Assembly: GCA_902601475.1 (NCBI GenBank)
Contig: CACKNK010000003.1
Coordinates: 1-64,000 of the forward strand
Source: an uncultured SAR86 cluster bacterium
GTDB lineage: Bacteria; Pseudomonadota; Gammaproteobacteria; Magnimaribacterales; D2472
Length of the DNA: 64,000 bases
Direction of reading: 5' to 3'
The position numbers and the translations under genes are program-made. Shown in pieces: positions 40,598-51,919 of the stretch. The notes beneath the pieces were generated by a model. The model was not told the DNA's origin and ran no database searches. It worked only from the letters and a program-made list of their open reading frames with translations. Position 1 is the stretch's first letter. The number at the start of each line of letters is the position of its first letter.

Positions 40598-41372
40598 GTA
40601 GACCTGAAATTGAGCCTTCAGGAGGAATTGAAGGGAGTTTATTTAAATTAAACCAATAAGCTTCTTCAATTTCTTCATCTTCAAGAATTATTTCTCCTGA
40701 ATCGTATTCTGCAAAATAACCTATCATGAGTTGACTGGGAAATGGCCAATTTTGGCTTGAAAAATATTTAATATTTTTTACATTGATGCCAACTTCTTCC
40801 TTAACTTCACGAACTAGAGCCTCTTCACAACTCTCACCAGGCTCTATGAACCCTGCTAATGTGCTAAACATACCTTTTGGAAAATGTTTACTTCTTCCAA
40901 GCAAAATCTCATCGCCTCTATGGATCAAAGTAATGATACAAGGAGATATTTTTGGATAAATAAATTCGTTATTACATGAGCACTGGAAAGCCTCTTCTGA
41001 TGAAATGAAATCTGTTTTCTTTCCACATGCACCACAGTACTTACTATTACGTCGCCAGTAATTTATCATTTTAGATCGTCCAATTAACGAAAAGCTCTCT
41101 TGATCAAGTGAGCCCAATATCATTCTTAAATCAACAAAATCATAGTCGTCTAAATCTAAAAATAAGTTTTCAGCTATGTCTACAGTGCATAGTGTTTTGT
41201 TATCTTTTAAAGCAATAGCAATTAGATCATTTATATCAAAAAATAAGTTAAATTCTTTGCAGGGATGTATAAATGTCTGGTTTTTATTATTGATTAATAA
41301 TTTATCCTGATAAAATACTATTACCTCAGCATCATCACTGAGTTTAGGTTTAAGTTGCCTAACAAATTTCAT
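40566..41372 (-). CDS. nudC: NAD+ diphosphatase (Nudix)
   Basis: Zn motif CGACGKKTD...CSC; Nudix box [37 protein letters not shown]. Confidence 0.94.
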   Translation of the reverse strand: MKFVRQLKPKLSDDAEVIVFYQDKLLINNKNQTFIHPCKEFNLFFDINDLIAIALKDNKTLCTVDIAENLFLDLDDYDFVDLRMILGSLDQESFSLIGRSKMINYWRRNSKYCGACGKKTDFISSEEAFQCSCNNEFIYPKISPCIITLIHRGDEILLGRSKHFPKGMFSTLAGFIEPGESCEEALVREVKEEVGINVKNIKYFSSQNWPFPSQLMIGYFAEYDSGEIILEDEEIEEAYWFNLNKLPSIPPEGSISGLLIRSYIEDHS

Positions 41373-41382
41373 AGGTGTAATT

Positions 41383-42897
41383 ATGGCATTGATTAATAAT
41401 TTATATAGTTCATTTTTAGGTCATTCTCCAGAGTGGTATAAAAAAACAATTATTGGCTTTTTAATAGTAAATCCATTCCTGCTGTGGCTTCTCGATCAAT
41501 TAAATTTTGATGGTGGTTTCATCATGGGTTGGGTGTTGTTAATTCAGTTTATCTTTACCCTTGCTCTAGCCTTAAAGTGCTATCCCCTTCAACCAGGTGG
41601 ATTGATTGCAATTCAATCGCTATTCATGGGTTTGACTACTCCATACACCTTAATGCATGAAGTTGAAAATAACTTAGAAGTGATTCTGTTGCTGGTATTT
41701 ATGGTTGCAGGTATATATTTCATGAAAAACTTAATGCTTACAATCTTTACAAGATTGTTCTTACAAGTTAAATCAAAAACGTTGCTTTCATTGTTATTTT
41801 GTTTTGTAGCTGCATTCTTATCTGCTTTTCTTGATGCATTAACTGTTACAGCAGTTTTAATAGGTGTTGGTATTGGTTTCTATCGAATCTTTCACTTAGC
41901 CACATCAGGTAAAAGTTTTGGCGAGGACCACAATTATCTTGATGACTCATCCTTAAATTCATTAGGCCAAGAAGAACAAGAAAATTTCAAAGCTTTTCTG
42001 CGAAATCTTTTAATGCATGGCGTGGTAGGTACTGCGCTAGGTGGAGTTTGCACTATTGTGGGTGAGCCTCAAAACTTATTAATTGCAAATGTTGCCGATT
42101 GGGAGTTTATTGAGTTCATTATAATAATGGCCCCTATTACCATGCCTGTATTTGCAGCTGGCATGATTACTTGCTTTGCAGTTGAAAAATTTAAAATTGC
42201 AGGCTTTGGAACTCAATTACCCAATGAAATCAAAAACATATTTGAAAATTACAGCGACTATCAAAAGAGCAATCTAACTGAACAAGATAAAACGAATCTT
42301 TTAATCGAATCTTTTGTTGGGATTCTGTTGATTATTGCTTTGGCTCTTCATGTTGCTGAGGTAGGTATTATTGGTCTTGGCGTTATAGTTTTGCTGACTG
42401 CTTTTAAAGGTGTTACAGAAGAGCATGATCTTGGGCCTGCCTTTAATGAAGCGCTGCCATTTACTGCATTATTAGTTGTATTCTTTTGCATCGTTGGTGT
42501 TATTCATGATCAAAACTTATTTGATCCAATAATTGTTTATGTTTTGGCCCAAAGTGCTGATATTCAGGCACCATTATTTTTTGTTGCAAACGGTGTCCTT
42601 TCAATGATCAGTGACAATGTTTTTGTGGCAACAGTCTATATTAACGAAATTAAAGCGGCTCTTGATTCAGGCATGATCACTCGTGATCAATTTGATAAAT
42701 TGGCAGTAGCAGTAAATACGGGCACCAATATTCCTTCAATTGCTACACCGAATGGACAAGCAGCCTTTTTATTTTTATTGACCTCGTCATTAGCGCCACT
42801 AATTAACCTTTCTTATATGCGAATGGTGATTATGGCTTTGCCTTACACGCTTGTTTTGAGTACCGTAGGGCTTTTTTCAGTAATTTATTTTCTATAA
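41383..42897 (+). CDS. nhaB: Na+/H+ antiporter NhaB
   Basis: [78 protein letters not shown]. Confidence 0.95.
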   Translation: MALINNLYSSFLGHSPEWYKKTIIGFLIVNPFLLWLLDQLNFDGGFIMGWVLLIQFIFTLALALKCYPLQPGGLIAIQSLFMGLTTPYTLMHEVENNLEVILLLVFMVAGIYFMKNLMLTIFTRLFLQVKSKTLLSLLFCFVAAFLSAFLDALTVTAVLIGVGIGFYRIFHLATSGKSFGEDHNYLDDSSLNSLGQEEQENFKAFLRNLLMHGVVGTALGGVCTIVGEPQNLLIANVADWEFIEFIIIMAPITMPVFAAGMITCFAVEKFKIAGFGTQLPNEIKNIFENYSDYQKSNLTEQDKTNLLIESFVGILLIIALALHVAEVGIIGLGVIVLLTAFKGVTEEHDLGPAFNEALPFTALLVVFFCIVGVIHDQNLFDPIIVYVLAQSADIQAPLFFVANGVLSMISDNVFVATVYINEIKAALDSGMITRDQFDKLAVAVNTGTNIPSIATPNGQAAFLFLLTSSLAPLINLSYMRMVIMALPYTLVLSTVGLFSVIYFL

Positions 42898-42901
42898 AAA
42901 A

Positions 42902-43870
42902 TTGCGAGAGTTGAATCATAAATTCTGCATTGCTCCTATGATGCAGTGCACCGATATTCATGATCGTTACTTAATGCGTTTGATCACTAAAAAATCATTT
43001 TTATATACGGAAATGGTTACCACAGGTGCAATTATCCATGGAAATGCAACGCATCAATTAGACTTTAATAAATCCATCGAATCTCCGGTTGCTTTACAAT
43101 TGGGGGGATCAAATCCAGATGAATTAGCAAAATGTTCTGAGATAGCAGAAAACATGGGCTATGATGAAATTAATCTTAATCTTGGGTGCCCTTCTGAGAG
43201 AGTTCAAAAAGGTTCCTTTGGAGCATGCCTAATGATTGAACCGAAGCTTGTGCAGAGATGTTTAAATGCAATGAAGCAATCAGTATCAATTCCAGTGACT
43301 GCAAAATGTAGGACCGGCATTGATAAAATTGAAGATTATGATTTTTTGAGATCTTTTGTTGAAGGAATAGCTAATCAAAACATAGCCACTATCATTATTC
43401 ATGCCAGAAATGCAATTCTTAAAGGTCTATCTCCAAGACAAAACAGAACTATACCTCCACTTAAATATGATTATGTATATCGAATAAAAGAGGATTTCCC
43501 AGGGATTGAAATTATTATCAATGGCGGCATTGACTCATTAATTGAGGCTAAAGATCATCTTCAAAAAGTTGATGGCGTTATGCTTGGCAGAGCTCCCTAT
43601 GATAATCCCATGATGCTAGAGGATGTGGATAGTGAAATTTTTGGAGAGCCTAAAAAACGGATATCAAGACTTGATATTTTAAAAGAATATCTCAACTATC
43701 TTGAGGACCTAGATGATCCTAAGATTCGATTAAATCAAGTTTTAAAGCATATTTATGGTTTAAATAAAGGTCTTAAAAATGCAAGAAAATATAGGTATGA
43801 AATAAACCAGATCATGAAAGAGGGAGATTTATCAGGATCTTTTGAGAGATTATCATCTTACTTAGCCTGA
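42902..43870 (+). CDS. dusA: tRNA-dihydrouridine synthase A (TTG start)
   Basis: FCIAPMMQCTDIHDRYLMRLITKKSFLYTEMVTTGAII, NLNLGCPSERVQKGSFGACLM. Confidence 0.93.
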   Translation: MRELNHKFCIAPMMQCTDIHDRYLMRLITKKSFLYTEMVTTGAIIHGNATHQLDFNKSIESPVALQLGGSNPDELAKCSEIAENMGYDEINLNLGCPSERVQKGSFGACLMIEPKLVQRCLNAMKQSVSIPVTAKCRTGIDKIEDYDFLRSFVEGIANQNIATIIIHARNAILKGLSPRQNRTIPPLKYDYVYRIKEDFPGIEIIINGGIDSLIEAKDHLQKVDGVMLGRAPYDNPMMLEDVDSEIFGEPKKRISRLDILKEYLNYLEDLDDPKIRLNQVLKHIYGLNKGLKNARKYRYEINQIMKEGDLSGSFERLSSYLA

Positions 43871-43871
43871 T

Positions 43872-44576
43872 TTAATCATCAAGCAGGAAATCATCCATAT
43901 CATCAGTAAAGTCGTCTTCAATTTCTTCACCATCTTGAACTTCAAATTCTGAATACTGAAGATAGGAATTCCTAATAAAGGTATATTTATCTCCTACGAT
44001 CAAGCTTTCCACATCCAGCAATCTAGCTCGTGTTTCAAGAGCATCTAGTGCGGTAATTGATAATCTAACATCGCTCTCTTCTATTGAAAAAGTGCCTGAT
44101 AAAACTCCTGAAATGGGTCTACCGACCAAGTCTCGAGGACTACTTGGTCCATAAAACGGGAGCATTAAATAAGGGCCAGTTGGAACACCCCAAACACCTA
44201 ATGTTTGACCAAAATCTTCATCATGTTCCTCAAGACCCATAATTGAGGCAACATCAAAAAAGCCTAAAAATCCAAATGTAGTATTTACTAAAAATCTTGC
44301 AAAATCATTCCCAGCAGCAACAGGCTTACCTTGAAGCAATTGATTAATTGAATTATCAATTTCATCTAAATTACTAAAAAAATTTGTTATTGAGGATTGA
44401 ATCGATTTAGGTACCACATCGTCATAAAATTCAGCAACTGGCCTAGCAATTCTGTTGTCAACACCCTCATTAAATGTCCAGACCTCTCTATTAATTTCTT
44501 CAAATGGATCATTTGCATAACCAATAACAGGAATTAGAAAAAGTATTCTTAGTAAAACATTATGCATTAGTAACAT
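43872..44576 (-). CDS. mlaA: MlaA/VacJ-family lipid asymmetry protein
   Basis: DPFEEINREVWTFNEGVDNRIARPVAEFYDDVVP, EDFGQTLGVWGVPTGPYLMLPFYGPSSPRDLVG. Confidence 0.93.
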   Translation of the reverse strand: MLLMHNVLLRILFLIPVIGYANDPFEEINREVWTFNEGVDNRIARPVAEFYDDVVPKSIQSSITNFFSNLDEIDNSINQLLQGKPVAAGNDFARFLVNTTFGFLGFFDVASIMGLEEHDEDFGQTLGVWGVPTGPYLMLPFYGPSSPRDLVGRPISGVLSGTFSIEESDVRLSITALDALETRARLLDVESLIVGDKYTFIRNSYLQYSEFEVQDGEEIEDDFTDDMDDFLLDD

Positions 44577-45258
44577 TATCTATAATCCCAAATAAAGAAT
44601 CATCAATACTATCAAAATTAAAGTTTTTTATTTCATCATTTAAAGGAATACTTCCAAGAAATTTAGTACCAAGCATCTTCTCAACTTCATCTGCAGAAAG
44701 AATAAATCTTCCTTCTGAGTCATCAACCATATTCAAGACAAATCCCATAATAGGTAAATTTAATTTTTTAAAGACCTGAACAGACTTTAATGTATCACTT
44801 GCTGCTAATTTACTATTACTGGTAACAAGAATAACTCCATCAGGCTTAATCTCACTCGCAACAGTTAAATATGCATCGCCAGTTCCAGGTGGCATATCAA
44901 TAAACAGGTAATCCAAATCTCCCCACTTAGTTAACTCACTTAGTTGTTTTATTGCACCACTAAGCATGGGGCCTCTCCAAATTGCAGCTTTTTCGTTACC
45001 CAAGATAAATCCCATTGAATTTAATCTAATGCCCTCTATATTTAATGGGATAAATCTTTTTTTATGATCCTCCTCAATTATTTCAGGTTTAGCTGAAGCA
45101 ACATCAAAAATAATGTGTTGATTAGGCCCATAAATATCAGCGTCAAGGATGCCAATTGAAAAATCTCCAGAAAGTTTTTTTGCTAAAAGAGAAGCAAATG
45201 AAGACTTGCCTACTCCGCCCTTAGCTGAGGCTATGGCAATAGTTTTCTTGATGCTCAT
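44560..45258 (-). CDS. Mrp/ApbC-family P-loop ATPase, short form
   Basis: [58 protein letters not shown]. Confidence 0.9.
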   Translation of the reverse strand: MSIKKTIAIASAKGGVGKSSFASLLAKKLSGDFSIGILDADIYGPNQHIIFDVASAKPEIIEEDHKKRFIPLNIEGIRLNSMGFILGNEKAAIWRGPMLSGAIKQLSELTKWGDLDYLFIDMPPGTGDAYLTVASEIKPDGVILVTSNSKLAASDTLKSVQVFKKLNLPIMGFVLNMVDDSEGRFILSADEVEKMLGTKFLGSIPLNDEIKNFNFDSIDDSLFGIIDNVTNA

Positions 45259-45303
45259 AAAGGAAAATTTCTAATATATAATAACTCAATATTTCATTAC
45301 ATT

Positions 45304-47274
45304 GTGGCCAATTCAAAACAAAAAAATTTATTAGTTACTACTGCGCTACCCTATGGTAATGGCGCGTTGCACATAGGTCACCTCCTTGAGCATACTCAAA
45401 CTGATATTTGGGTAAGAACTAACAAAATGGAGGGCAATAATGTTCTTAATTTTTGTGCTGATGATGCTCATGGCGCTCCAATTATGATTAAGGCAAAGGA
45501 GGAAAATCAGGATCCTGAACTATTTACTAAAGGGATTCAAATTGAACATCTTAAAACTCTTAAATCATTTGGTATTGAGCATGATCATTATCACTCAACT
45601 CACACTGTAGAAAATGAGCAACTAGTTAATGAAATTTACAATGACTTGGTGGAAGCCGATTTGGTGTATGAGAAAGAAATATTTCAACTCTATGATGATC
45701 AAGAAAAAATGTTTCTTGCTGATCGATACATTAAAGGAACTTGCCCATCATGTGGAGCTGAAGATCAATACGGTGATGGTTGTGAGGTATGCGGTATCAC
45801 CTATGATGCAATTGATATTAAGAATCCAATATCTGCTTTATCAGGAACTGAACCAAGTAAGAAAAAAACTAATCAGATTTTTTTTAATTTAAATAAATGT
45901 AAAAATTTCTTGAGTAGCTACTTGGATGATTTGAGCATTCAAGAATCAGTAAAAAATAAATTATTAGAATGGCTTGGTGATGATCTTCAGGATTGGAATA
46001 TTTCAAGAGATAAGCCCTATTTTGGTTTTAAAATTCCTCAACATGATGATAAGTATTTCTATGTATGGGTCGATGCGCCTATTGGATACATAGCTGCAAC
46101 AAAATATTATTGTGATGAGAACAAAATAGATTATTTAAATTTATGGGAAAAAGATTCAAACTATGAGATTCACCATTTCATTGGTAAAGATATTATCTAT
46201 TTTCATGGTCTTTTCTGGCCTGCAATGCTAAATGCATCAAAATATAAGCTTCCTAGTTCAATCCATGCTCATGGATTTTTATCTTTGAATGGCGAAAAAA
46301 TGTCTAAGTCAAAAGGTACTTTAATTTCAGCAGATGAATTTGCTGAAGTCTATGAACCAGATCTTTTACGTTTTTACTTTGCCAGTAAGTTAAATGCAAA
46401 GATAGATGATATAGATCTTGATCTAAAAGATTTTGTAAAAAAAATTAATTCATCGTTGGTAGGTAAATTATTTAACATTGCAAGTAGATTGAATGGTTTT
46501 CTTGGTAAAAACAGCTATCAAACTTCAAAAAATATAGATGATACTTTTTTAGATGAGTGTTCTTCTAAATATGCATTAATAAGAAAAGATTTAAATAATA
46601 AAGAATTTTCAAAAGCAGTAAGCAGAATTTTAAAAGTTGCCGACGATACGAATAGCTACATCAACAATAAAACACCTTGGAAGCTAAATGATGATGATGC
46701 TCTGGAAGTTGCAACTACTGGCATATCCATATACAAAGATTTATGTATATTAATGATGCCAATCATGCCTAGCCTTGCATCTAAAGCACTTGCACAAGTG
46801 AAGATAAAGGATCCATCATTTGATGATCTTAATAATGACTTAACCAACGTAGAGATTAATGCTTATAATCCATTACTAAATCGATTAGAAGATAAAGATC
46901 TCACAACTCCTTCAAAGGAAATGAAGATGACTGATATTGATAATAATGAAATAACTATTGATGATTTTGCAAAGATTGATCTTAGGGTAGCTGAAGTTAT
47001 TGAAGCAAATCATATTGATGGTGCTGACAAACTAATCCAGTTAACACTTGATGTTGGTGAGCTAGGACAAAGAAATGTTTTTGCAGGGATTAAATCAAAG
47101 TACTCTCCTGAAGATCTTCAGGGAAAATTTGTTGCATTAGTTGCAAATCTAAAACCAAGAAAAATGAAATTTGGTACATCTGAAGGTATGGTCCTCGCTG
47201 CCTCGAATGATGAAGGTGGAATTTTTATCATGAGCCCTGCTTCAGGTGCAAAAGCTGGAGATAAAATAAAATGA
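45304..47274 (+). CDS. metG: Methionyl-tRNA synthetase (GTG start)
   Basis: [44 protein letters not shown]-terminal tRNA-binding domain. Confidence 0.96.
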   Translation: MANSKQKNLLVTTALPYGNGALHIGHLLEHTQTDIWVRTNKMEGNNVLNFCADDAHGAPIMIKAKEENQDPELFTKGIQIEHLKTLKSFGIEHDHYHSTHTVENEQLVNEIYNDLVEADLVYEKEIFQLYDDQEKMFLADRYIKGTCPSCGAEDQYGDGCEVCGITYDAIDIKNPISALSGTEPSKKKTNQIFFNLNKCKNFLSSYLDDLSIQESVKNKLLEWLGDDLQDWNISRDKPYFGFKIPQHDDKYFYVWVDAPIGYIAATKYYCDENKIDYLNLWEKDSNYEIHHFIGKDIIYFHGLFWPAMLNASKYKLPSSIHAHGFLSLNGEKMSKSKGTLISADEFAEVYEPDLLRFYFASKLNAKIDDIDLDLKDFVKKINSSLVGKLFNIASRLNGFLGKNSYQTSKNIDDTFLDECSSKYALIRKDLNNKEFSKAVSRILKVADDTNSYINNKTPWKLNDDDALEVATTGISIYKDLCILMMPIMPSLASKALAQVKIKDPSFDDLNNDLTNVEINAYNPLLNRLEDKDLTTPSKEMKMTDIDNNEITIDDFAKIDLRVAEVIEANHIDGADKLIQLTLDVGELGQRNVFAGIKSKYSPEDLQGKFVALVANLKPRKMKFGTSEGMVLAASNDEGGIFIMSPASGAKAGDKIK

Positions 47275-48314
47275 CAAAAGATGTAGATATCCTTGTAGTC
47301 GGAGCTGGTCCTGTTGGTCTTTTTACTGTTTTTGAAGCAGGACTACTGGGACTCAAATGTCACCTGATTGATAATTTAGATAAGATTGGTGGACAATGCG
47401 CTGAACTTTATCCAGAGAAACCAATTTACGATATTCCAGGAGTTCCCTTTCAAACTGCTCAACAACATGTTGACGCACTTATTGAGCAAATCAAACCCTT
47501 TGAATATGAAATAAGTCTTAATGAAAGAGTTGATTCAATCTCTGAAGACTCACATGAGAACAATATTACTCAGTGGAGAGTTGCCACCTCAGATGGACAA
47601 GAGTTTACAACTAAAAATATTTTTATTGCTGCAGGTGCTGGATCATTTGAACCAAGAAGACCTCCCAATATTGAAAATCCAGATGCTCTGATGGAAAACG
47701 GAGTTTCTTATGCAGTGCAATCCAAAAAAAGGTACGAGAATAAAAATGTAGTTATTTTTGGTGGTGGTGATTCGGCACTAGATTGGACGGTTGAGCTTGC
47801 TGATATTGCAAAGAGTATCTCTTTGGTTCACCGACGAGATGCCTTTCGTGGTGCCCAGCATACTGAAGCTCAAATGAGAGAACTTGTTAAACAAGGAAAA
47901 GTGAACTTGTTAACACCCTATCAAATTCACTCCATTATTGGTGAGGATAAGGTAACCGGTGCTGAATTAAAGAATTTCGATACCAAAGAAATAGAAGAAG
48001 TTATGGCAGATGAGCTGTTATTTTTGTTTGGATTAAACAAAAAGCTTGGCCCGATACTCGATTGGGAATTAGAACTGAATGAAAAAAAGATTAATGTGAA
48101 TACAGAAAATTTTCAAACTAATAAAGATGGAATTTTCGCTGTAGGCGATATAAATGACTACCCAGGAAAATTAGATTTAATTTTATGCGGATTTCATGAG
48201 ACCACTCTTGCGGTTCAAGAAGCTTATCGAAGAATTCATCCTGGAGAAAGAGTTCCTTTTGGTTATACAACCTCAAATACTAAATTACAGAGAAAACTTG
48301 GAGTTGCCGAATAG
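47271..48314 (+). CDS. Thioredoxin-reductase-like ferredoxin-NADP+ reductase
   Basis: [68 protein letters not shown]. Confidence 0.9.
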   Translation: MTKDVDILVVGAGPVGLFTVFEAGLLGLKCHLIDNLDKIGGQCAELYPEKPIYDIPGVPFQTAQQHVDALIEQIKPFEYEISLNERVDSISEDSHENNITQWRVATSDGQEFTTKNIFIAAGAGSFEPRRPPNIENPDALMENGVSYAVQSKKRYENKNVVIFGGGDSALDWTVELADIAKSISLVHRRDAFRGAQHTEAQMRELVKQGKVNLLTPYQIHSIIGEDKVTGAELKNFDTKEIEEVMADELLFLFGLNKKLGPILDWELELNEKKINVNTENFQTNKDGIFAVGDINDYPGKLDLILCGFHETTLAVQEAYRRIHPGERVPFGYTTSNTKLQRKLGVAE

Positions 48315-48991
48315 AAAACCAAATCAAAATTAAAGAGATTCATGATTCTCTGCCCCACTACCAATGCGGTAGATGCGGGACGCCTGGATGTCTCCCTTAT
48401 GCAGAAGCAATTATTAATGAGGGTATTCCGATCAATAGGTGTGTACCTGGTGGAGAGGACTCACTAAAAAAGCTGATTGAGATTACAAATCATCCAGATG
48501 ATATCTCTATGGATATGGATTTTGGACCTAACATTGCCAACCAAAAAGCATTCATTATTGAAGATGAGTGTATAGGTTGTAAAAAGTGCATCGATGCATG
48601 TCCTGTTGATGCAATCCATGGAGCCTCGAATTTAATGCACAGTGTAATTGATGATTTATGTACAGGATGTGAGTTATGCGTACCGCCTTGTCCGGTTGAT
48701 TGCATTGAATTAGTACAGGTAAATGAGAATGCCTCACTGGCCGCAAGAAATAATTCAGAAGAGTGGTTTCAAAATACCATTAAGCTAAGACAAAGAAGAA
48801 TTAAAGAAAGATCTATTGTTGATCAGGACAATAATTTAAAAATAGGCAAAGAAATAAACAAACAACTTAACTATAGGTCCTTAGATAAAGAAAAAAACAT
48901 TAAGAATCTTCAAAGAAAAATCTTAATGGGCAGAATTGATGAAGACAAAGATGATGTTGAGTTTATAAATAATTTAATCGACAAGCTATAA
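48311..48991 (+). CDS. RnfB-like soluble ferredoxin, N-terminus extended upstream of the ORF-track start (no canonical start codon)
   Basis: Reading frame continues upstream of 48509 as ...EIHDSLPHYQCGRCGTPGCLPYAEAIINEGIPINRCVPGGEDSLKKLIEI..., the Fe-S domain of RnfB, followed by two 4Fe-4S motifs CIGCKKCIDACP and CTGCELCVPPCP. Confidence 0.8.
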   Translation: MENQIKIKEIHDSLPHYQCGRCGTPGCLPYAEAIINEGIPINRCVPGGEDSLKKLIEITNHPDDISMDMDFGPNIANQKAFIIEDECIGCKKCIDACPVDAIHGASNLMHSVIDDLCTGCELCVPPCPVDCIELVQVNENASLAARNNSEEWFQNTIKLRQRRIKERSIVDQDNNLKIGKEINKQLNYRSLDKEKNIKNLQRKILMGRIDEDKDDVEFINNLIDKL

Positions 48992-49996
48992 GAATGTATT
49001 TTTAACAAACTCTAACGGAATTGTATTTTTTATATGAAATTCATCAATAATACTTTTTACAACTTCTCCAATTTTAGCTAGAGCCTGATCTGTCATTTCA
49101 TGATCGCGCTCTAAAACATTCTTTGTTAAGCCTATCACGCCGCCTGCATTTACAAGAAAATCAGGGATATAAAGCATTCCATGAGAATGAATTGCATTGT
49201 AAAGGTTATCATTAAGCAATTGATTATTTGCACCGCCGCATATTACTTTAAATGTTGAGTTTTCAATAAACTCTTTGTTTAAAATTCCTCCAATCGCACA
49301 TGGAGAAAAAATTGATGCGCTTGTTTTAAAAATTGATTTACAAGGATGGCAGCCAAGCTTTACAGCTGTATTAAGCTTCATTTCATCAGTCTCATCAACA
49401 TAAACTTTTGTACCTTCATCGAGGAGATGAGATGCAAGATTTGAACCAACACTGCCAAATCCCTGAATAAGAATATCTTCTTTATTTCCATTAAAGTAAT
49501 AATTTTTAACTGATCTAAGCGCATAGTAGATTCCTTTGGCTGTGTAAGGACCTGGATCAACGTTATCTAACACATGCTCAGATAATTGAGAAACAATTCT
49601 TATGTCGGTCAGAGATATACCTATATCTTGTGCACTTAGATATGCTCCATCCAAATGATTAATAAATGTAGCAAACAATTCCAAATGCTCTTTATTATTT
49701 TGTTTATTCTTGATGATGACTGCTTTGCCGCCACCAAATGGAACTCCAGCGACCCTATTTTTTAAAGTCATTGCTTTTGAGAGCTTTAATACATCCTCAA
49801 TAGCATGAATTTCGGATTCATATTCTTTAAATCTACAACCTCCGATTGCTGGACCCTCTTTAGTAGAATGGATTGCAATAAATGCCTTGAAATTCTTATC
49901 ATCATCTTCAAAAACAAATAAATGCTCATGATCAAAAAGCTCATGTTCTTGTATTTCAATTCCAAGATAATTTTCAGCTGATATTTCTTTAATCAT
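48986..49996 (-). CDS. Glu/Leu/Phe/Val dehydrogenase (leucine dehydrogenase-like)
   Basis: GPAIGGCRFKEY, LSKAMTLKNRVAGVPFGGGKAVI, IQGFGSVGSNLASHL. Confidence 0.9.
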   Translation of the reverse strand: MIKEISAENYLGIEIQEHELFDHEHLFVFEDDDKNFKAFIAIHSTKEGPAIGGCRFKEYESEIHAIEDVLKLSKAMTLKNRVAGVPFGGGKAVIIKNKQNNKEHLELFATFINHLDGAYLSAQDIGISLTDIRIVSQLSEHVLDNVDPGPYTAKGIYYALRSVKNYYFNGNKEDILIQGFGSVGSNLASHLLDEGTKVYVDETDEMKLNTAVKLGCHPCKSIFKTSASIFSPCAIGGILNKEFIENSTFKVICGGANNQLLNDNLYNAIHSHGMLYIPDFLVNAGGVIGLTKNVLERDHEMTDQALAKIGEVVKSIIDEFHIKNTIPLEFVKNTFL

Positions 49997-50038
49997 AATA
50001 AGAATAAGATTAATGAAAGAGTTATTATATAGCTCTAA

Positions 50039-50620
50039 ATGCTTAAAGATAGAATAAGAAAATACCTACCCGTTGTTCTAGACCTTGAAACCGGTGGATT
50101 AGATAATAAAAAAAATCCCATCTTAGAAATAGCAATTCAACTTTTGGAATATAGGGATAATAACTTTGAATTAGGTGAATTGATTAGATATCACATCGAG
50201 CCATTTAAAGATCTTGAAATTGATCCCGAGTCATTGGAATTTACAAAAATTGATTTATCGCATCCTTTACGAAATGCAGTTGAAGAAAATGTTGCTCTAA
50301 AAAATATCTCGAAGGCTATAAATCAACAACGGAGTAAATACGAATGTTCTAGAGTTATATTGGTTGCCCATAATGCGCACTTTGATTTGGGTTTCTTGGT
50401 AGAAGCCTTCAAAAGAAATAAAATTAAAAATCTACCTTTTCACCCATTTTCAGTCCTTGATACTGTTTCTTTAGGCGCGCTTGCTACTGGACAAACTGTT
50501 CTAGCAAGGATCTGTAAAGAATTAAATATAGATTATGTCAATGAATTAGCTCACTCAGCAGCGTATGATGCAGAGGTTACAGCTAAGGTCTTTTGCAAAA
50601 TATTCAATGACTTTAACTAG
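50039..50620 (+). CDS. rnt: Ribonuclease T
   Basis: YLPVVLDLETGGLDNKKNPILEIAI, AHNAHFDLGFL, HSAAYDAEVTAKVF. Confidence 0.92.
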   Translation: MLKDRIRKYLPVVLDLETGGLDNKKNPILEIAIQLLEYRDNNFELGELIRYHIEPFKDLEIDPESLEFTKIDLSHPLRNAVEENVALKNISKAINQQRSKYECSRVILVAHNAHFDLGFLVEAFKRNKIKNLPFHPFSVLDTVSLGALATGQTVLARICKELNIDYVNELAHSAAYDAEVTAKVFCKIFNDFN

Positions 50621-51914
50621 CTTGAGCTAAATTTCTTTCTTCGGCCGCTTTCCAATCTTTAGGAAGAAATTTTGAAACTAGCAGAAAACTTATCACCGAG
50701 GGAATAAATACACAAGTTGTGACAGTTAATGAATATCGTATTGACTCAATTTCATTATAGTTATTACCAAATACATCCATTAACCATCCAGCAAAAGTTG
50801 GACCGCCACCCAATGCGATCATGTTTAGGATAAAGAAAAAAAGTGCCGTTGACATAGCACGCATATGAATTGGTGCTAACGTTTGTGCAATTGCAAAACT
50901 TGGGCCTAAATAAATGCCAAGAAGCAAAAGTGCAAAGGTAGCAAAAACTAAGTGCATTTCTACAGAGTCTACCCACCAACCAATAATGCCAACCGGCAGA
51001 CATAATAGCATTGCTATTGCTGGTAACCAGCCATACGCTCTAATATCTTTTTTACCCCATCTATCTGCCAATCTTGCTCCAAAGAAAGCACCCCCAGCAT
51101 AAGTTGTTCCATTCATAATTCCGAGGATAATGACAAGGGTTTGAAAATCAAATGATGGATCAAGTGTTACGAGATACTTTGTTTGAAATGCTGATTTTGC
51201 ATATGAAACAAATGACCCAAATGCTATTCCAAAACACATTGCCCACCATGCCGGTATACGCATAAGTACCTTTAATGACTCTAAAAATGGAGGTTTAGAA
51301 ATTGTGGTGCCTGAGGATAATTCCATTGCACCACGAACCGGTTCTTTTAATACTAATTTAACAACCACAGCTAAAGCTATGCCGGTTAAACCTAAAAAAA
51401 TAAAAATCTGCCTCCAGTTTACCTGATCCTCTGAAACATCCATTAAAGAGGCTGTTACAAAATAGGCAGCCATAATACCCAAAGGTATTCCCATTGAATA
51501 AACGCCTAAAGCACTTGCTCTTTCTTCTTTAGGATACATATCAGATATTATTGAATGAGATGGAGGACTGCCACCCGCTTCTCCAATTCCAACACCCATT
51601 CTTGCAAGAGCAACTTGCACAAAGTTATTTGCTAATCCTGTTAAAGCAGTAAATGCACTCCAGGTAGCCAAAGCAATCGATAGGATATTAACTCTATTAA
51701 AGCGATCTGCTAGCCATGCAATTGGTATTGCCACAAATGTATAAAAGACTGCAAAAGCCAAACCTATCAACAAACCAAGCTCAGTATTTGTTAGACCTAA
51801 ATCTTTCTGAATAAACGGGGCGAGGATTCCCATAATCTGTCGATCAATGAAATTGAATCCATAAACAAGTGTGAGCAGTAGTAGAGCAAACGTTCTATAT
51901 TGTTTGGTATGCAT
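50613..51914 (-). CDS. MFS transporter (spinster-like)
   Basis: 12-TM-like hydrophobic profile; NFIDRQIMGILAPFIQKDLGLTNTELGLLIGLAFAVFYT; GIGEAGGSPPSHSIISDMYPKEERA. Confidence 0.88.
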   Translation of the reverse strand: MHTKQYRTFALLLLTLVYGFNFIDRQIMGILAPFIQKDLGLTNTELGLLIGLAFAVFYTFVAIPIAWLADRFNRVNILSIALATWSAFTALTGLANNFVQVALARMGVGIGEAGGSPPSHSIISDMYPKEERASALGVYSMGIPLGIMAAYFVTASLMDVSEDQVNWRQIFIFLGLTGIALAVVVKLVLKEPVRGAMELSSGTTISKPPFLESLKVLMRIPAWWAMCFGIAFGSFVSYAKSAFQTKYLVTLDPSFDFQTLVIILGIMNGTTYAGGAFFGARLADRWGKKDIRAYGWLPAIAMLLCLPVGIIGWWVDSVEMHLVFATFALLLLGIYLGPSFAIAQTLAPIHMRAMSTALFFFILNMIALGGGPTFAGWLMDVFGNNYNEIESIRYSLTVTTCVFIPSVISFLLVSKFLPKDWKAAEERNLAQAS

Positions 51915-51919
51915 TTTTT

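Noticed and set aside
40087-40600. Low-complexity Lys/Asn/Arg repeat in the rne 3' end as a possible tandem repeat element
   Set aside because: It is the disordered basic C-terminal region expected of RNase E; no exact nucleotide repeat unit was seen.
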